Source of the DNA: Spirochaetaceae bacterium
GTDB taxonomy: Bacteria; Spirochaetota; Spirochaetia; Treponematales; Treponemataceae
Direction of reading: 5' to 3'
Assembly: GCA_017936665.1 (NCBI GenBank)
Contig: JAGBFB010000042.1
Location: forward strand, 55,547-119,546
Length of the DNA: 64,000 nt
A program made the position numbers and the translations under genes. Below are positions 25,900 through 34,831 of this stretch, in pieces. Under the pieces are notes generated by a model, which worked only from the letters and a program-made list of their open reading frames with translations, was not told the origin of the DNA and ran no database searches. Numbering within the stretch: position 1 is the first letter of the stretch; the number at the start of each line of letters is the position of its first letter.

Positions 25900-26907
25900 C
25901 TATTTTTTCGTCATAAATTTAATTGGTTCACCAAAACTATAATCTCTATCACTTACTTTACCTAATAACTCGGACAAAAACTTTGGACTACAACCATCAC
26001 CAGGACGAACAGACTTAATATTTTCTTCAGAAAAAAATTCTCCTTTTTTGATATCTTTACATGCAAATAAAGAACGAGAAAATTTTCTATTATTTTTCAT
26101 CTTTTCAGATAATTCATAAGAAACATAACCAAGTGTAGCTTCCGTTTCACGAATTCTTGTGACCATTTCTGAAAACTCATCTTTTGTCATAGAAAATGCA
26201 GCATCAGGTCCACCTATCGAACGGTCGATAATAAAATGCTTTTCTATGACTTCTGCACCTAAAGCAACTGCTGAACAGGCAGCAATATTTCCATTTGAAT
26301 GATCGGACAAACCAACTTTACAAGAAAATCTTTTTTTCATATCTGGTATTGTCAATAGATTAGCCTCGTTTAATGGAGCAGGGTAAGAAGAAGTACATTT
26401 CAATAGAGTAATATCATTATTACCATTTTTTCTACAAGCATCAACAGCTTCTTGTATTTCATCCATTGTTGCTATACCTGTAGACATAATCATGGGACGA
26501 CCTTTACTCGCCGCATACTCAATTAAAGGAATATCAACTAACTCAAATGAAGCTATTTTTATAATAGGATTATTTAATTTTTCCAAGAAATCTACCGCAG
26601 ACTTATCAAATGGTGTTGAAAAAATAGGAATATCTATACTTTGAGCATATTCAAATAATTCTTCATGCCATTCCCAAGGTGTATAAGCTTGTTGATATAA
26701 CTTATACAATGTTGTACCATCCCACAACGTTCCTTGCTTTATCTGAAAAAATTCATTATCACAATTTAAAGTAAGTGTATCCGCGGTGTAAGTTTGAATT
26801 TTCACAGCATCAGCACCTGCATCTTTAGCAGCCCTTATCGAGTCTAAAGCTATTTGTTTATTTTGATTATGGTTTGCAGATAATTCTGCAATAACAAACA
26901 CTGACAT
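25900..26907 (-). CDS. pseI: Pseudaminic acid synthase-like NeuB-family enzyme
   Basis: The 335-residue protein has the NeuB fold: VFVIAELSANHNQNKQIALDSIRAAKDAGADAVKIQTY, STPFDKSAVDFLE, GLSDHSNGN, AVALGAEVIEKHFIIDRSIGGPDAAFSM. It also has a C-terminal SAF domain (SRSLFACKDIKKGEFFSEENIKSVRPGDG). The ELSANHN opening and KIQTYTADTLT match PseI rather than NeuB. It would condense phosphoenolpyruvate with 2,4-diacetamido-altrose to give pseudaminic acid. It is the last gene of the pse-type cluster, and the substrate remains provisional because the cluster is unusual. Confidence 0.87.
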   Translation of the reverse strand: MSVFVIAELSANHNQNKQIALDSIRAAKDAGADAVKIQTYTADTLTLNCDNEFFQIKQGTLWDGTTLYKLYQQAYTPWEWHEELFEYAQSIDIPIFSTPFDKSAVDFLEKLNNPIIKIASFELVDIPLIEYAASKGRPMIMSTGIATMDEIQEAVDACRKNGNNDITLLKCTSSYPAPLNEANLLTIPDMKKRFSCKVGLSDHSNGNIAACSAVALGAEVIEKHFIIDRSIGGPDAAFSMTKDEFSEMVTRIRETEATLGYVSYELSEKMKNNRKFSRSLFACKDIKKGEFFSEENIKSVRPGDGCSPKFLSELLGKVSDRDYSFGEPIKFMTKK

Positions 26908-26959
26908 ATTTAAAACCTACTGTATTATATTTCTTACTATCCTTTAAATTAAACACTGT

Positions 26960-27418
26960 TTACAATTTTGTGTTAAATTTATATGTATTAACGGTAGAAA
27001 CCAATTCAAATTCCATGTTAGAAAACAATTTATTAGAAGCTATATTATCATCCTTCACTTCTGCAATAATAAATTTTATATTTTTCCAATTATTCTGTAA
27101 TTCACAAATCCCTAATCTTATAAAGTCTTCAGAAATATGTTTTCCACGAAAACTCTCAGATATACTCAATGAAATAACACATTCTTCTGAATAAATATCA
27201 TTTCTTTTAAATCTAATCTGCCCAACAAATGAATCACTTTCAAATACTAGAAAAAAAAGAGTATTCTCATCTTCAACAGTTGATTTATACCATTTGCAGT
27301 GAGATTCATACGAAATTATCTCTTGATTAAAGGAATTACGTCTAACAATCGGATCATTAGAAAGAGTAAAAACAAAGTCACAATCATCTTTTGAATTAAA
27401 TGCTTTTCTTATTGTCAT
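26960..27418 (-). CDS. GNAT acetyltransferase, PseH-like
   Basis: The 152-residue protein begins MTIRKAFNSKDDCDFVFTLSND and contains NTLFFLVFESDSFVGQIRFKR, ISLSISESFRGKHISEDFIRLGI (acetyl-CoA P-loop region) and NIASNKLFSNMEFELV, the normal GNAT order. Location between pseI and other pse-type genes suggests the PseH role, acetylating the 4-amino group of UDP-4-amino-altrosamine. Its SNDPIVRRNSF segment resembles PseH-like and related sugar N-acetyltransferases. No other N-acetyltransferase is present in the cluster. Confidence 0.75.
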   Translation of the reverse strand: MTIRKAFNSKDDCDFVFTLSNDPIVRRNSFNQEIISYESHCKWYKSTVEDENTLFFLVFESDSFVGQIRFKRNDIYSEECVISLSISESFRGKHISEDFIRLGICELQNNWKNIKFIIAEVKDDNIASNKLFSNMEFELVSTVNTYKFNTKL

Positions 27419-27422
27419 ATAA

Positions 27423-28196
27423 TCAACCTTTATTTAACAAAAATGTTCTTTTTAAAAACACAGTGTCATTTTTTACTTCGTTTAGATTATTGATAGATTC
27501 TCTTTTAGCTTCATTTGTTACTAAACTATTATCATCTATAATTGCAACCAAATCACCTAGAGGATAAGAGCCTTCCCCATAATGTAAATGCGAATCCAAT
27601 TCACTAGAAAAATTTCCATCTGTAAGATGGTATACTCTGGGCTTTAATTGCTTTAATTTTTTTATGAAATCAAATGGATCAATTTTAAGAGAATTAGCAG
27701 CACAGATAGCATGACCAAAATCAAGACAAAATCCAACACTTCTACCAAGTCCTTCTATTATGAAATTTAGTCCATCATAATCACACCCTACACAAAAACT
27801 ACCATCAATCCCACGAATAGGCTTATTTTCAATCAAGAAACGCTCATCAGCAAATGGTTTTAACTGTTTAATAACTTCATCAGAATTCCCGTTTACTCCA
27901 GAATGAAAAATTATATATTCAGCACGCAATATATCTGCAAATTTGATAGACTCTTCAATTTTCTTCACATTTTTTTCACGACTATTTTTATCTGCTAAAT
28001 TTAATCCAGCAACTGAATGTGGTGCATGAACTCCAAAAGGTATATTAAATTGTTTCCAATAGGAAATTGTATCATTATAAGTATTTGGAATAGTAAAAAG
28101 CTCAATATACTGAAAAACACCTTCATTATAAAAACTAAGAATTTCTTCTGTATATTGAGTATCTTTACAGCTTATTTTTAAACCAATATTAATCAT
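27423..28196 (-). CDS. TIM-barrel sugar-phosphate isomerase/epimerase-like protein
   Basis: The 257-residue protein resembles the xylose-isomerase-like/endonuclease IV superfamily: IPFGVHAPHSVAGLNLADK, AEYIIFHSGVNGN, FLIENKPIRG, GFCLDFGHAICAAN and VYHLTDGNF. These carry the usual His, Glu and Asp metal ligands. It is not part of the classical pseudaminate pathway. It lies between the FemAB-like and GNAT genes and overlaps the former by eight bases, so it is likely used for the same product. Isomerase, epimerase or sugar phosphatase-like activity are all possible. Confidence 0.7.
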   Translation of the reverse strand: MINIGLKISCKDTQYTEEILSFYNEGVFQYIELFTIPNTYNDTISYWKQFNIPFGVHAPHSVAGLNLADKNSREKNVKKIEESIKFADILRAEYIIFHSGVNGNSDEVIKQLKPFADERFLIENKPIRGIDGSFCVGCDYDGLNFIIEGLGRSVGFCLDFGHAICAANSLKIDPFDFIKKLKQLKPRVYHLTDGNFSSELDSHLHYGEGSYPLGDLVAIIDDNSLVTNEAKRESINNLNEVKNDTVFLKRTFLLNKG

Positions 28197-29232
28197 CAAA
28201 CGCCTTTATAAAAGTAAATAAAGGATACTCTTTTCCACCAAATCCTTTTTTATATTTCGATATAGAAAGTATTTTACTATCTATTTCTTTTTCTTTAAAA
28301 TTACAAGTATAATAATTCCATCCTGTCTCATAGGTAGTAACCCCATGCTCAATCATATATCGCATTGCTTCACCTTGAACAGCATACCCAACACGTCCTT
28401 TTAATAAACTAGAATCAATCGTTGCATAACTTCCATAATATGCTCTATCCTTGTATAACATAAACCAAGCACCAGCTACATATTTTTGTAACTCATTATG
28501 CCATATAAGAACTAAAAAGCCATACCCCATTTTTATCCAATCATAAGTATCTTTCCATGATGCTTCAGACCTTGTTTTTCTTCCAGAATCAATAAAATGA
28601 ATTTTTTGAAAAACACCCATACTAGCATCATAATCCGATAAATTATCCTTATCAAAAATATCAACTCTAAACCCACCGTCTCTAAAAACTGATTTTATAT
28701 CAGCCTTATGCCCTTTTCTCATATCTCTAAGCACTACATCAATTCCATTTCTTAAATCAATAACAGTAGTAGTCTTCATATCTAGAGAAAAACCGAAAGG
28801 TAATAAATTAAAATCATCAAATTGATTGTATATATCAGTCTTTATAAGAGGATCTATAAAAAATCTTGCTATTTTAATACCATTTTCTTGACGCAATTTA
28901 TCTATAAAAGAATAAATCTCCTTTACTAACCTTTCTCTTTGAATATCTTGATTGTCATTTTTTATTGCCCAAATTGGGATAGGAGTGTCATAATTTGCAA
29001 ACTCGTCAAAATCTCTATCTGAATATATATATTGAGAAATCAAGGGAACAATAGCTACAACTTTGTTATTCTGTCTAACTAAAAATGACAAATTTCTAGA
29101 ATTAGAATCTTCTCTACAATCCAAAATATACTTCATCCAAAAAGTTGTATGCCGAAACCATGCAGAGTCATTAATTAAACAAAAATCATTCCATTCTTGC
29201 TCATTTTCTTTTGACAAAAACTCAAAATCCAT
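28189..29232 (-). CDS. FemAB/GNAT-like aminoacyl or acyl transferase in the nonulosonate cluster
   Basis: The 347-residue protein belongs to the FemAB/CelD-like GNAT superfamily. It has an N-terminal GNAT half (SFLVRQNNKVVAIVPLI), LRDMRKGHKADIKSVFRDGGFRVD, SEASWKDTYDWIKMGYGFLVLI and YAVQGEAMRYMIEHGVTTYETGWNYY near the end. Relatives attach amino acids to peptidoglycan precursors using aminoacyl-tRNA, or acyl groups using CoA. Its placement suggests it decorates an amino group of the cluster's sugar, perhaps with an amino acid. The ATG at 29232 follows AGGTGGG; an upstream GTG would place the ribosome site inside the gene. Confidence 0.7.
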   Translation of the reverse strand: MDFEFLSKENEQEWNDFCLINDSAWFRHTTFWMKYILDCREDSNSRNLSFLVRQNNKVVAIVPLISQYIYSDRDFDEFANYDTPIPIWAIKNDNQDIQRERLVKEIYSFIDKLRQENGIKIARFFIDPLIKTDIYNQFDDFNLLPFGFSLDMKTTTVIDLRNGIDVVLRDMRKGHKADIKSVFRDGGFRVDIFDKDNLSDYDASMGVFQKIHFIDSGRKTRSEASWKDTYDWIKMGYGFLVLIWHNELQKYVAGAWFMLYKDRAYYGSYATIDSSLLKGRVGYAVQGEAMRYMIEHGVTTYETGWNYYTCNFKEKEIDSKILSISKYKKGFGGKEYPLFTFIKAFDD

Positions 29233-29241
29233 ATTTCCCAC

Positions 29242-30537
29242 CTACTTAATATTTCTCTTAAATACAGGATCTACTTTTCCGCCATTTAAAATTCCCTCTA
29301 TACTATTTGCATCAACAGCTTTTCTTATTAAAGCAAAAGCTTTATCTGTTGCATCTAAATATGCTTTGGCTTCTTTTTCTGTATGAGAACCATTTAAATT
29401 ATAAATAGCGAACACAAGAATTCCATTTTCAATCATCACTTGTGAATAAATTGACTGTATATCTAAATAAGAAAGATTTCCACAACCATCAAAAGCAATA
29501 CCACAATGAGCAGGCATTCCACTTACAGAAAGAACATTTTGCAACATATACTTTTGAATTAACTCCTCAATTCCTTCTTTTAACATTGTACCTATTTTGT
29601 TTATATGTTTATAATAACCAGGTTTTTCTAAAATTGAAATTGTTGCTAAAGCAGCTGCCATCGGTACACTATCACCTCCAAATGTAGTAGAAACAAAAAC
29701 ACCTTCTTCAATTTGTTGCAACAAATCTTTTCTACCAACTACAGCAGATATTGCATAACCATTTCCCATACCTTTTCCAAAAGATGCCAAATCTGGTATC
29801 ACACTATACAATTCTGAAGCACCACCTAAAGCATATCTAAAACCTGATACTACTTCATCAAAAATTAATAACGCACCGTATTGGTGTGTTAATTCTTTTA
29901 AAGATTGTAAATAACCATTATCTGGACCATTTGATTGAATTGGTTCAAGAATTACAGCTGCTACTTGACCTTTGTTTTCTTCAAGTTTTGCTTTTATATC
30001 TGCCAAATCATTATATTTAAAAGTCTTTGTTAATTCACAAACAGCTTTAGGTACACCTTTGTTATTCTCACTAGCACCAATTGACCAATCATGCATACCA
30101 TGATATCCACTCATAAGAATTAAATCGTGTCCCGTGTATGCACGAGCAAGACGAATAGCAGCAGTAGTCGCATCTCCTCCGTTCTTTACAAATCTAACCA
30201 TTTCAGCACAAGGTATAATTTGACAAAGTTTTTCAGCTAATTGTACTTCCAACTCCGACTGCAAAGAACCACTTGAAAACTTTTTCACTTGTTTAATTAC
30301 AGCTTTATTAACTATTGGATTGTTATATCCTACTGTAATTGGACCTAACGCACACATATAATCAATAAATTTGTTTCCATCAACATCATAAATATAGCAT
30401 CCTTTTCCATAATCCATAAAAGAAGGTGCCACACCTTTGCAAAAATATCGATATGACTTACTAAATGTCTGTGATGCAAGAGGAGAAACCTTAATTTCTC
30501 TCTCTAATAATTCATTTGATTTTCTAAAACTATGCAT
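29242..30537 (-). CDS. Class III aminotransferase (glutamate-1-semialdehyde aminotransferase-like)
   Basis: The 431-residue protein has the fold-I class III landmarks IDYMCALGPITVGYNNP, VRFVKNGGDATTAAIRLARAYTG, YHGMHDW, LLIFDEVVSGFRYALGG and PDLASFGKGMGNGYAISAVVG (PLP Lys in SFGKGMGNG), then STTFGGDSVPMAAALATI. It resembles HemL but sits between FemAB-like and pseF genes, so a role in nonulosonate or linked amino-sugar synthesis is more likely than tetrapyrrole synthesis. It overlaps pseF by eight bases. It is the second aminotransferase in the cluster besides pseC. Confidence 0.85.
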   Translation of the reverse strand: MHSFRKSNELLEREIKVSPLASQTFSKSYRYFCKGVAPSFMDYGKGCYIYDVDGNKFIDYMCALGPITVGYNNPIVNKAVIKQVKKFSSGSLQSELEVQLAEKLCQIIPCAEMVRFVKNGGDATTAAIRLARAYTGHDLILMSGYHGMHDWSIGASENNKGVPKAVCELTKTFKYNDLADIKAKLEENKGQVAAVILEPIQSNGPDNGYLQSLKELTHQYGALLIFDEVVSGFRYALGGASELYSVIPDLASFGKGMGNGYAISAVVGRKDLLQQIEEGVFVSTTFGGDSVPMAAALATISILEKPGYYKHINKIGTMLKEGIEELIQKYMLQNVLSVSGMPAHCGIAFDGCGNLSYLDIQSIYSQVMIENGILVFAIYNLNGSHTEKEAKAYLDATDKAFALIRKAVDANSIEGILNGGKVDPVFKRNIK

Positions 30538-31228
30538 TTAAATTACCTCTAATTAATTTATATTTTAACTCAGCCATTTTCCAATCTTCTAAAGTATCTA
30601 TGTCTTGACACTCTGTTTCATCAATTATGTATGGTACAGTTTTATTTGGGACCAAAGTCCTTTCTTTTAATAAGGAATCAACCTTACAAATATAAAACAT
30701 ACCAACATCAAAGTAAGCAAATTCCAAATCTTGTGATCGTTTTTTCATTAACTCTACATCATTAGGAACAAGATAACCATCTTTAATTTTCATAGCCCAT
30801 TCTATAGGGGAAGGAAATTTACAAACAGGCTGTATTGCTATAGCCTTTTTACTTTTAAATTCTTCATAAGACTTCTTTAACGTATCAGAAGTTAAAAATG
30901 GAACACAAGGATAAATACAACAAACCTCATCAAACTTTTTTCCTATTTTTGCATACTCTAAAAGAACTTCTTCAAGCACATCATATGTTGTTGCATAGTC
31001 ATTTGCAGTTTTATCGCTCCGCATAAAAGGAACACTTGCACCATACTTTTTTGCTGTTTCAGCTATTTCTAAACTATCCGTAGAAACCATTACATCATCA
31101 AATACACCGGAAGAAAGTGCTGCATCTATAGCATATACTATCATTGGCTTTCCATAAAATTCTTTTATATTTTTTTTAGGAATACGTTTTGAACCACCAC
31201 GAGCCGTAATTATTGCTACTATACTCAT
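30530..31228 (-). CDS. pseF: CMP-nonulosonate (pseudaminate) cytidylyltransferase
   Basis: This 232-residue enzyme starts MSIVAIITARGGSKRIPKKNIKEFYGKPMI, the CTP-binding motif of CMP-sialate synthetases. It continues with VMVSTDSLEIAETAKKYGA, PFMRSDKTANDYATT and DIDTLEDW, as in PseF. It activates the 9-carbon sugar as CMP ester in the cytoplasm. The ATG at 31228 follows AGGTGAA; an upstream GTG would include the ribosome site. It overlaps the aldo/keto reductase stop codon. Confidence 0.88.
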   Translation of the reverse strand: MSIVAIITARGGSKRIPKKNIKEFYGKPMIVYAIDAALSSGVFDDVMVSTDSLEIAETAKKYGASVPFMRSDKTANDYATTYDVLEEVLLEYAKIGKKFDEVCCIYPCVPFLTSDTLKKSYEEFKSKKAIAIQPVCKFPSPIEWAMKIKDGYLVPNDVELMKKRSQDLEFAYFDVGMFYICKVDSLLKERTLVPNKTVPYIIDETECQDIDTLEDWKMAELKYKLIRGNLNA

Positions 31229-32016
31229 TTTTTCACCTGCCACAAAGAAGGATTTATATATTTTTCATCAGTCACAACAAAATTCGTATAATCTATATCA
31301 CGAACATTACTATTGTACGCATTAATGATTTCTTGAAACTCTTTTAACTTAGTCACACCTAAAACAATTTTATCTACATCTAATTGCTTTTTCACAAAAT
31401 CAATAGCATAATTTATTTTTGGATTAGGAATAGAATTTATTTTGTCTTGTATCTGTCCAAAATACGTTGGTATTTCACGCATCAACAACAAACCTTGAAG
31501 AAATGTTGATCTTGTATGAACCTCTACATTTTTTTCTTTTAATTTCGGTAACAAACTTACAAAACGTTGATCTAGAATATTTAGCGGAAATTGTACAATT
31601 TCAATAGGATATCTATCTAATAAATCATTTAGAACAATAGGGGAATATGCACTTACACCAATTTTTTTTACCATCCCTTGATTCTTATACATCTCGAATT
31701 GTTTCCAAGAGATATCATTACATTCGTTTTCACGGTGAAACATTAACCCGTACAAACTAGATAAGTTTAATTTTTCCAATGAAGTTTCAAGTATAGCATT
31801 ACCCATTACTTTTGTAATAATATTAAAACTAGTTAAATCAAATTGTCCCAAAACAGATTCGCTTTCCCCATATCCTTGTGCAGTATCTAAAGTTGTAATA
31901 CCATTACTTTTGCAACATTCCAATATTTTAGCTACTTCTTCAATAGAAACCTGCCCCTCTTTGTTAGAGACACCATAATTCATTCCAAATTGTACAGTTC
32001 CTAAAGCAACTTTCAT
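31225..32016 (-). CDS. Aldo/keto reductase in the nonulosonate cluster
   Basis: The 263-residue protein starts MKVALGTVQFGMNYGVSNKEG and has ITTLDTAQGYGESESVLGQF (Asp and catalytic Tyr), LYGLMFHREN (catalytic His region) and KKIGVSAYSPIVLNDLL, the normal AKR order. It uses NAD(P)H. It is slightly short for the family but complete. It overlaps pseC and pseF. PseG normally fills this stage of the pathway and is missing, so this reductase probably defines a variant sugar rather than replacing the hydrolase. Its substrate is unknown. Confidence 0.83.
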   Translation of the reverse strand: MKVALGTVQFGMNYGVSNKEGQVSIEEVAKILECCKSNGITTLDTAQGYGESESVLGQFDLTSFNIITKVMGNAILETSLEKLNLSSLYGLMFHRENECNDISWKQFEMYKNQGMVKKIGVSAYSPIVLNDLLDRYPIEIVQFPLNILDQRFVSLLPKLKEKNVEVHTRSTFLQGLLLMREIPTYFGQIQDKINSIPNPKINYAIDFVKKQLDVDKIVLGVTKLKEFQEIINAYNSNVRDIDYTNFVVTDEKYINPSLWQVKK

Positions 32017-33161
32017 TATTCTATAACTTCCTTAACAGCTTTTATCACCATCTTCACATCTTCATCACTAAGACCAGGGTATAATGGTAAAGATAATTCT
32101 TGTTCATAGTACTTTTCTGCATTTACAAAATCGCCCTCTCTATACCCATATTTTTTCTTGTAAAATGGTTGCGTATGAATTGGTATATAATGAACTTGAG
32201 TTCCAACCCCACGATCTCTTAATTCTTGCATAACTTGACTTCTACTCTTACCCAAAGAAGCAAAATCAATTTGTGTAACATAAAGATGAAAACAAGAACA
32301 TACATTATCAGGTTCAACCGGAATCTTAAGATATTTCATTTTGGAAAATGCATCATTATACTGTTTAATTATTTCTCTTCTTCTTTTTTTAAAAGAATCT
32401 AACTTTTCAAGTTGTGAACACCCCAGTGCCGCCTGCATATCAGTCATTCTATAATTAAATCCCAATGATTGCATTTCATAATACCAAGGACCTGGATTTT
32501 TTGTCAATTTTCCTTCATCTTTTGTTGTTCCATGACTTCTAAGCATCAAAAGTTTCTGATACAATTCTTCATCATTAGTTGTAATAGCCCCACCTTCTCC
32601 TGTAGTAATAGTTTTTACAGGATGGAAACTAAATACAGTCATATTAGAGTACTTACAATTGCCAACATAAGAACCATCGGCATATTGGCTACCAATCGCA
32701 TGTGCGGCATCTTCTATAATGTAAAGTCCATGTTTTTTTGCAATTGCATTTATTTTAACCATTTCACAAGAAAGCCCTGCAAAGTGAACAGGTATCAATA
32801 TTTTTGTTTTATCTGTTATTTTCTTCTCAATTTCCAAAGGATCAATATTATACGAAATTGGATTAATATCTGCAAAAATCGGCTTAACATTATTATAAAT
32901 CATACAATTACTTGAGGCTAAAAAAGTATTAGGAGAAGTAATACCCTCAGAACCATTTTCTATTTCTAAAGCAGCTACAGCAATGTGCAATCCTGCTGTA
33001 GCATTACTCACAGAAACACAATACTTAGCTCCTGTAATTGAACAAATTTTTTGTTCAAATTCAGATACAAACGGACCTTGTGTAAGATAATCCGATTTCA
33101 AAACTTTCAACACAGCAGAAATATCTGTTTCGTCTATACATTGATGACCATAACCAATCAT
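32016..33161 (-). CDS. pseC: UDP-4-keto-sugar aminotransferase, PseC-like
   Basis: The 381-residue PLP enzyme has the DegT/DnrJ/EryC1 (fold I) landmarks MIGYGHQCIDETDISAVLKVLKSDYLTQGP, ITGAKYCVSVSNATAGLHIA, GLYIIEDAAHAIGSQY, VFSFHPVKTITTGEGGAI (PLP Lys) and YRMTDMQAALGCSQLEKLD. The opening YG.QxID..DI..V..VL.SD.LTQGP is that of PseC. It transfers an amino group from glutamate to C4 of UDP-4-keto-6-deoxy-AltNAc. It lies 50 bases after pseB. Confidence 0.9.
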   Translation of the reverse strand: MIGYGHQCIDETDISAVLKVLKSDYLTQGPFVSEFEQKICSITGAKYCVSVSNATAGLHIAVAALEIENGSEGITSPNTFLASSNCMIYNNVKPIFADINPISYNIDPLEIEKKITDKTKILIPVHFAGLSCEMVKINAIAKKHGLYIIEDAAHAIGSQYADGSYVGNCKYSNMTVFSFHPVKTITTGEGGAITTNDEELYQKLLMLRSHGTTKDEGKLTKNPGPWYYEMQSLGFNYRMTDMQAALGCSQLEKLDSFKKRRREIIKQYNDAFSKMKYLKIPVEPDNVCSCFHLYVTQIDFASLGKSRSQVMQELRDRGVGTQVHYIPIHTQPFYKKKYGYREGDFVNAEKYYEQELSLPLYPGLSDEDVKMVIKAVKEVIE

Positions 33162-33211
33162 GATTACTTCTCCATTTTATAATAACAAGATATTAAACAA
33201 ACTTTATTGTC

Positions 33212-34210
33212 TTAAATATTCCCAACTTTTTCTTTATTATCTTCTATCCATTTTTGTAACTGAGGAATAGACATCCATTCTGTATTATTATCAGATGTGT
33301 AACTAAATCCCTCAGCAACTCGTTTTCCACCTTTTATCATTTTTTCAATTGTATTGTATTCACAAATTTGTGGTAATATTTTAAAATGTTCCGGATATTC
33401 ATAAGTATAGAAAGCATCCTCTTGACTAATCATAGCTTCATGAAGCTTTTCCCCTGGTCGAATTCCAATTTCAACGTGCTCAACTTTATCATTAACTGCT
33501 TTTGCTATATCACAAATATTCATAGAAGGAATTTTCTTTACATAAATTTCACCGCCTTCCATATCATCAAAAGCATGCCAAACTAATTCTACACCTTGTT
33601 CCAATGAAATCATAAAACGAGTCATTCTTTTATCTGTAATCGTTAATTTTCCCGATTTTGCAGTTTCCATAAAGAATGGAATTACAGAACCTCTACTTCC
33701 CATAACATTACCATAACGAACAACAGCAAACTTTGTAGACTTGCCACCTGAATAAGAATTCCCTGCTACAAATATTTTATCTGAACAAAGCTTTGTTGCA
33801 CCATAAAGGTTTACAGGTTTACAAGCTTTGTCTGTTGAAAGAGCAACAAGTCTTTTTACACTCTTATCAATACATGCATCAATAAGATTCATTGCCCCAT
33901 GGACGTTTGTTTTTATACACTCAAATGGGTTATATTCTGCTGTTGGAACAATTTTTGTAGCAGCAGCATGAACAACATAATCAACACCATCAAGAGCTCG
34001 CATCAATCTATCTTTATCACGAACATCTCCAATAAAAAAACGAACTCTATCATCTCCTTGAAACTTCTTAGCCATATTCCATTGCTTCATTTCATCTCTA
34101 GAGTAAATAATAATCTTTTTTGGATTATATTTAGCCAATGTCATTGGAACAAAAGTATTTCCAAAAGAACCAGTTCCACCTGTAATCAAAATAGTTGAAT
34201 TTTGCAGCAT
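33212..34210 (-). CDS. pseB: UDP-GlcNAc 4,6-dehydratase (inverting), PseB-like
   Basis: The 332-residue protein begins MLQNSTILITGGTGSFGNTFVPMTL and contains IIYSRDEMKQW, VDYVVHAAATKIVPTAEYNPFECIKTNVHG, VALSTDKACKPVNLYGATKLCSDKIF (with the Tyr-x3-Lys as YGATK) and RYGNVMGSRGSVIPFF, all typical of PseB. It performs the first step of pseudaminic acid synthesis, 4,6-dehydration and 5-epimerisation of UDP-GlcNAc. It is the first gene of the cluster, preceded by TTTTGAGGTAG. The upstream 0.2 kb is AT-rich without a convincing -35/-10 pair. Confidence 0.92.
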   Translation of the reverse strand: MLQNSTILITGGTGSFGNTFVPMTLAKYNPKKIIIYSRDEMKQWNMAKKFQGDDRVRFFIGDVRDKDRLMRALDGVDYVVHAAATKIVPTAEYNPFECIKTNVHGAMNLIDACIDKSVKRLVALSTDKACKPVNLYGATKLCSDKIFVAGNSYSGGKSTKFAVVRYGNVMGSRGSVIPFFMETAKSGKLTITDKRMTRFMISLEQGVELVWHAFDDMEGGEIYVKKIPSMNICDIAKAVNDKVEHVEIGIRPGEKLHEAMISQEDAFYTYEYPEHFKILPQICEYNTIEKMIKGGKRVAEGFSYTSDNNTEWMSIPQLQKWIEDNKEKVGNI

Positions 34211-34427
34211 TTTTTCTACCTCAAAAAAAATATTTTTTTATCTGATTTATTAATCAAAAAAAACAACAAGTAAATTCTGTAATACAGTAAATACCTAATA
34301 TCTTTCTCTTATCAGATTTTAATCTAACTATGTTTTGTAAAAAAACAAAATAATAGTTTTATTCTAAACAACATATAGTACATTCTATCACTTCGTTCGA
34401 AAAAACACAATAAATCTTATCATTTTT

Positions 34428-34686
34428 CTACCTATTTTTTAAACTACAAAAATTTTTGACATTTTTTTTCAAATTTTCATCAAAAAGCATCTCAACCGTT
34501 TGTGTTCGAATAAATCTATCAAACGCCTGAATATTTAAAATATTATATTTTTTTTTTGCAATATCATTAGATGTCATCACAGGAAAGAGTCCCATAGTGT
34601 ACTAATATTTATTAACTTTCATAAATACGTATTACCTTTTGTAAGAAAAATAAATCATCTTGTTGATTCAAACTAATGTCTTCCAT
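34428..34686 (-). pseudogene. Possible remnants of a small broken gene in the gap before pseB
   Basis: The 620-base gap from 34211 to 34831 has no intact gene of normal size. On the minus strand two short, protein-like readings occur in different frames. The first is 24 codons from 34686 (MEDISLNQQDDLFFLQ, ending QKVIRIYES); its frame is open further upstream (LQKIYYDLYSGK). The second is a 55-codon reading from 34595 to 34428 (MGLFPVMTSNDIAKKKY, later FDRFIRTQTVEMLFDENLKK). Together they look like a decayed gene with a frameshift, but the second could be an intact small protein. There is no good ribosome site. The family is not recognised. Confidence 0.3.
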
Positions 34687-34831
34687 CTTTCCACTATACA
34701 AATCATAATATATTTTTTGCAAATTTTTTTATTTTTTTTCTAAAAAAATTATTATTTTTGAATTTTTTGAACTATAATAAATATATATCCCTTGTGGGAA
34801 AAGTTATTCGTTATATAAAAGGAAACACACT

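Noticed and set aside
29242..30537. hemL (tetrapyrrole biosynthesis)
   Set aside because: The protein is HemL-like, but it is embedded between FemAB-like and pseF genes with overlapping ends and no haem genes nearby, so a sugar pathway role is more likely.
34277..34287. CTGTAATACAG as an operator upstream of pseB
   Set aside because: It is an 11-base palindrome in very AT-rich DNA with no clear promoter next to it and only a half-match elsewhere (near 37.45 kb).
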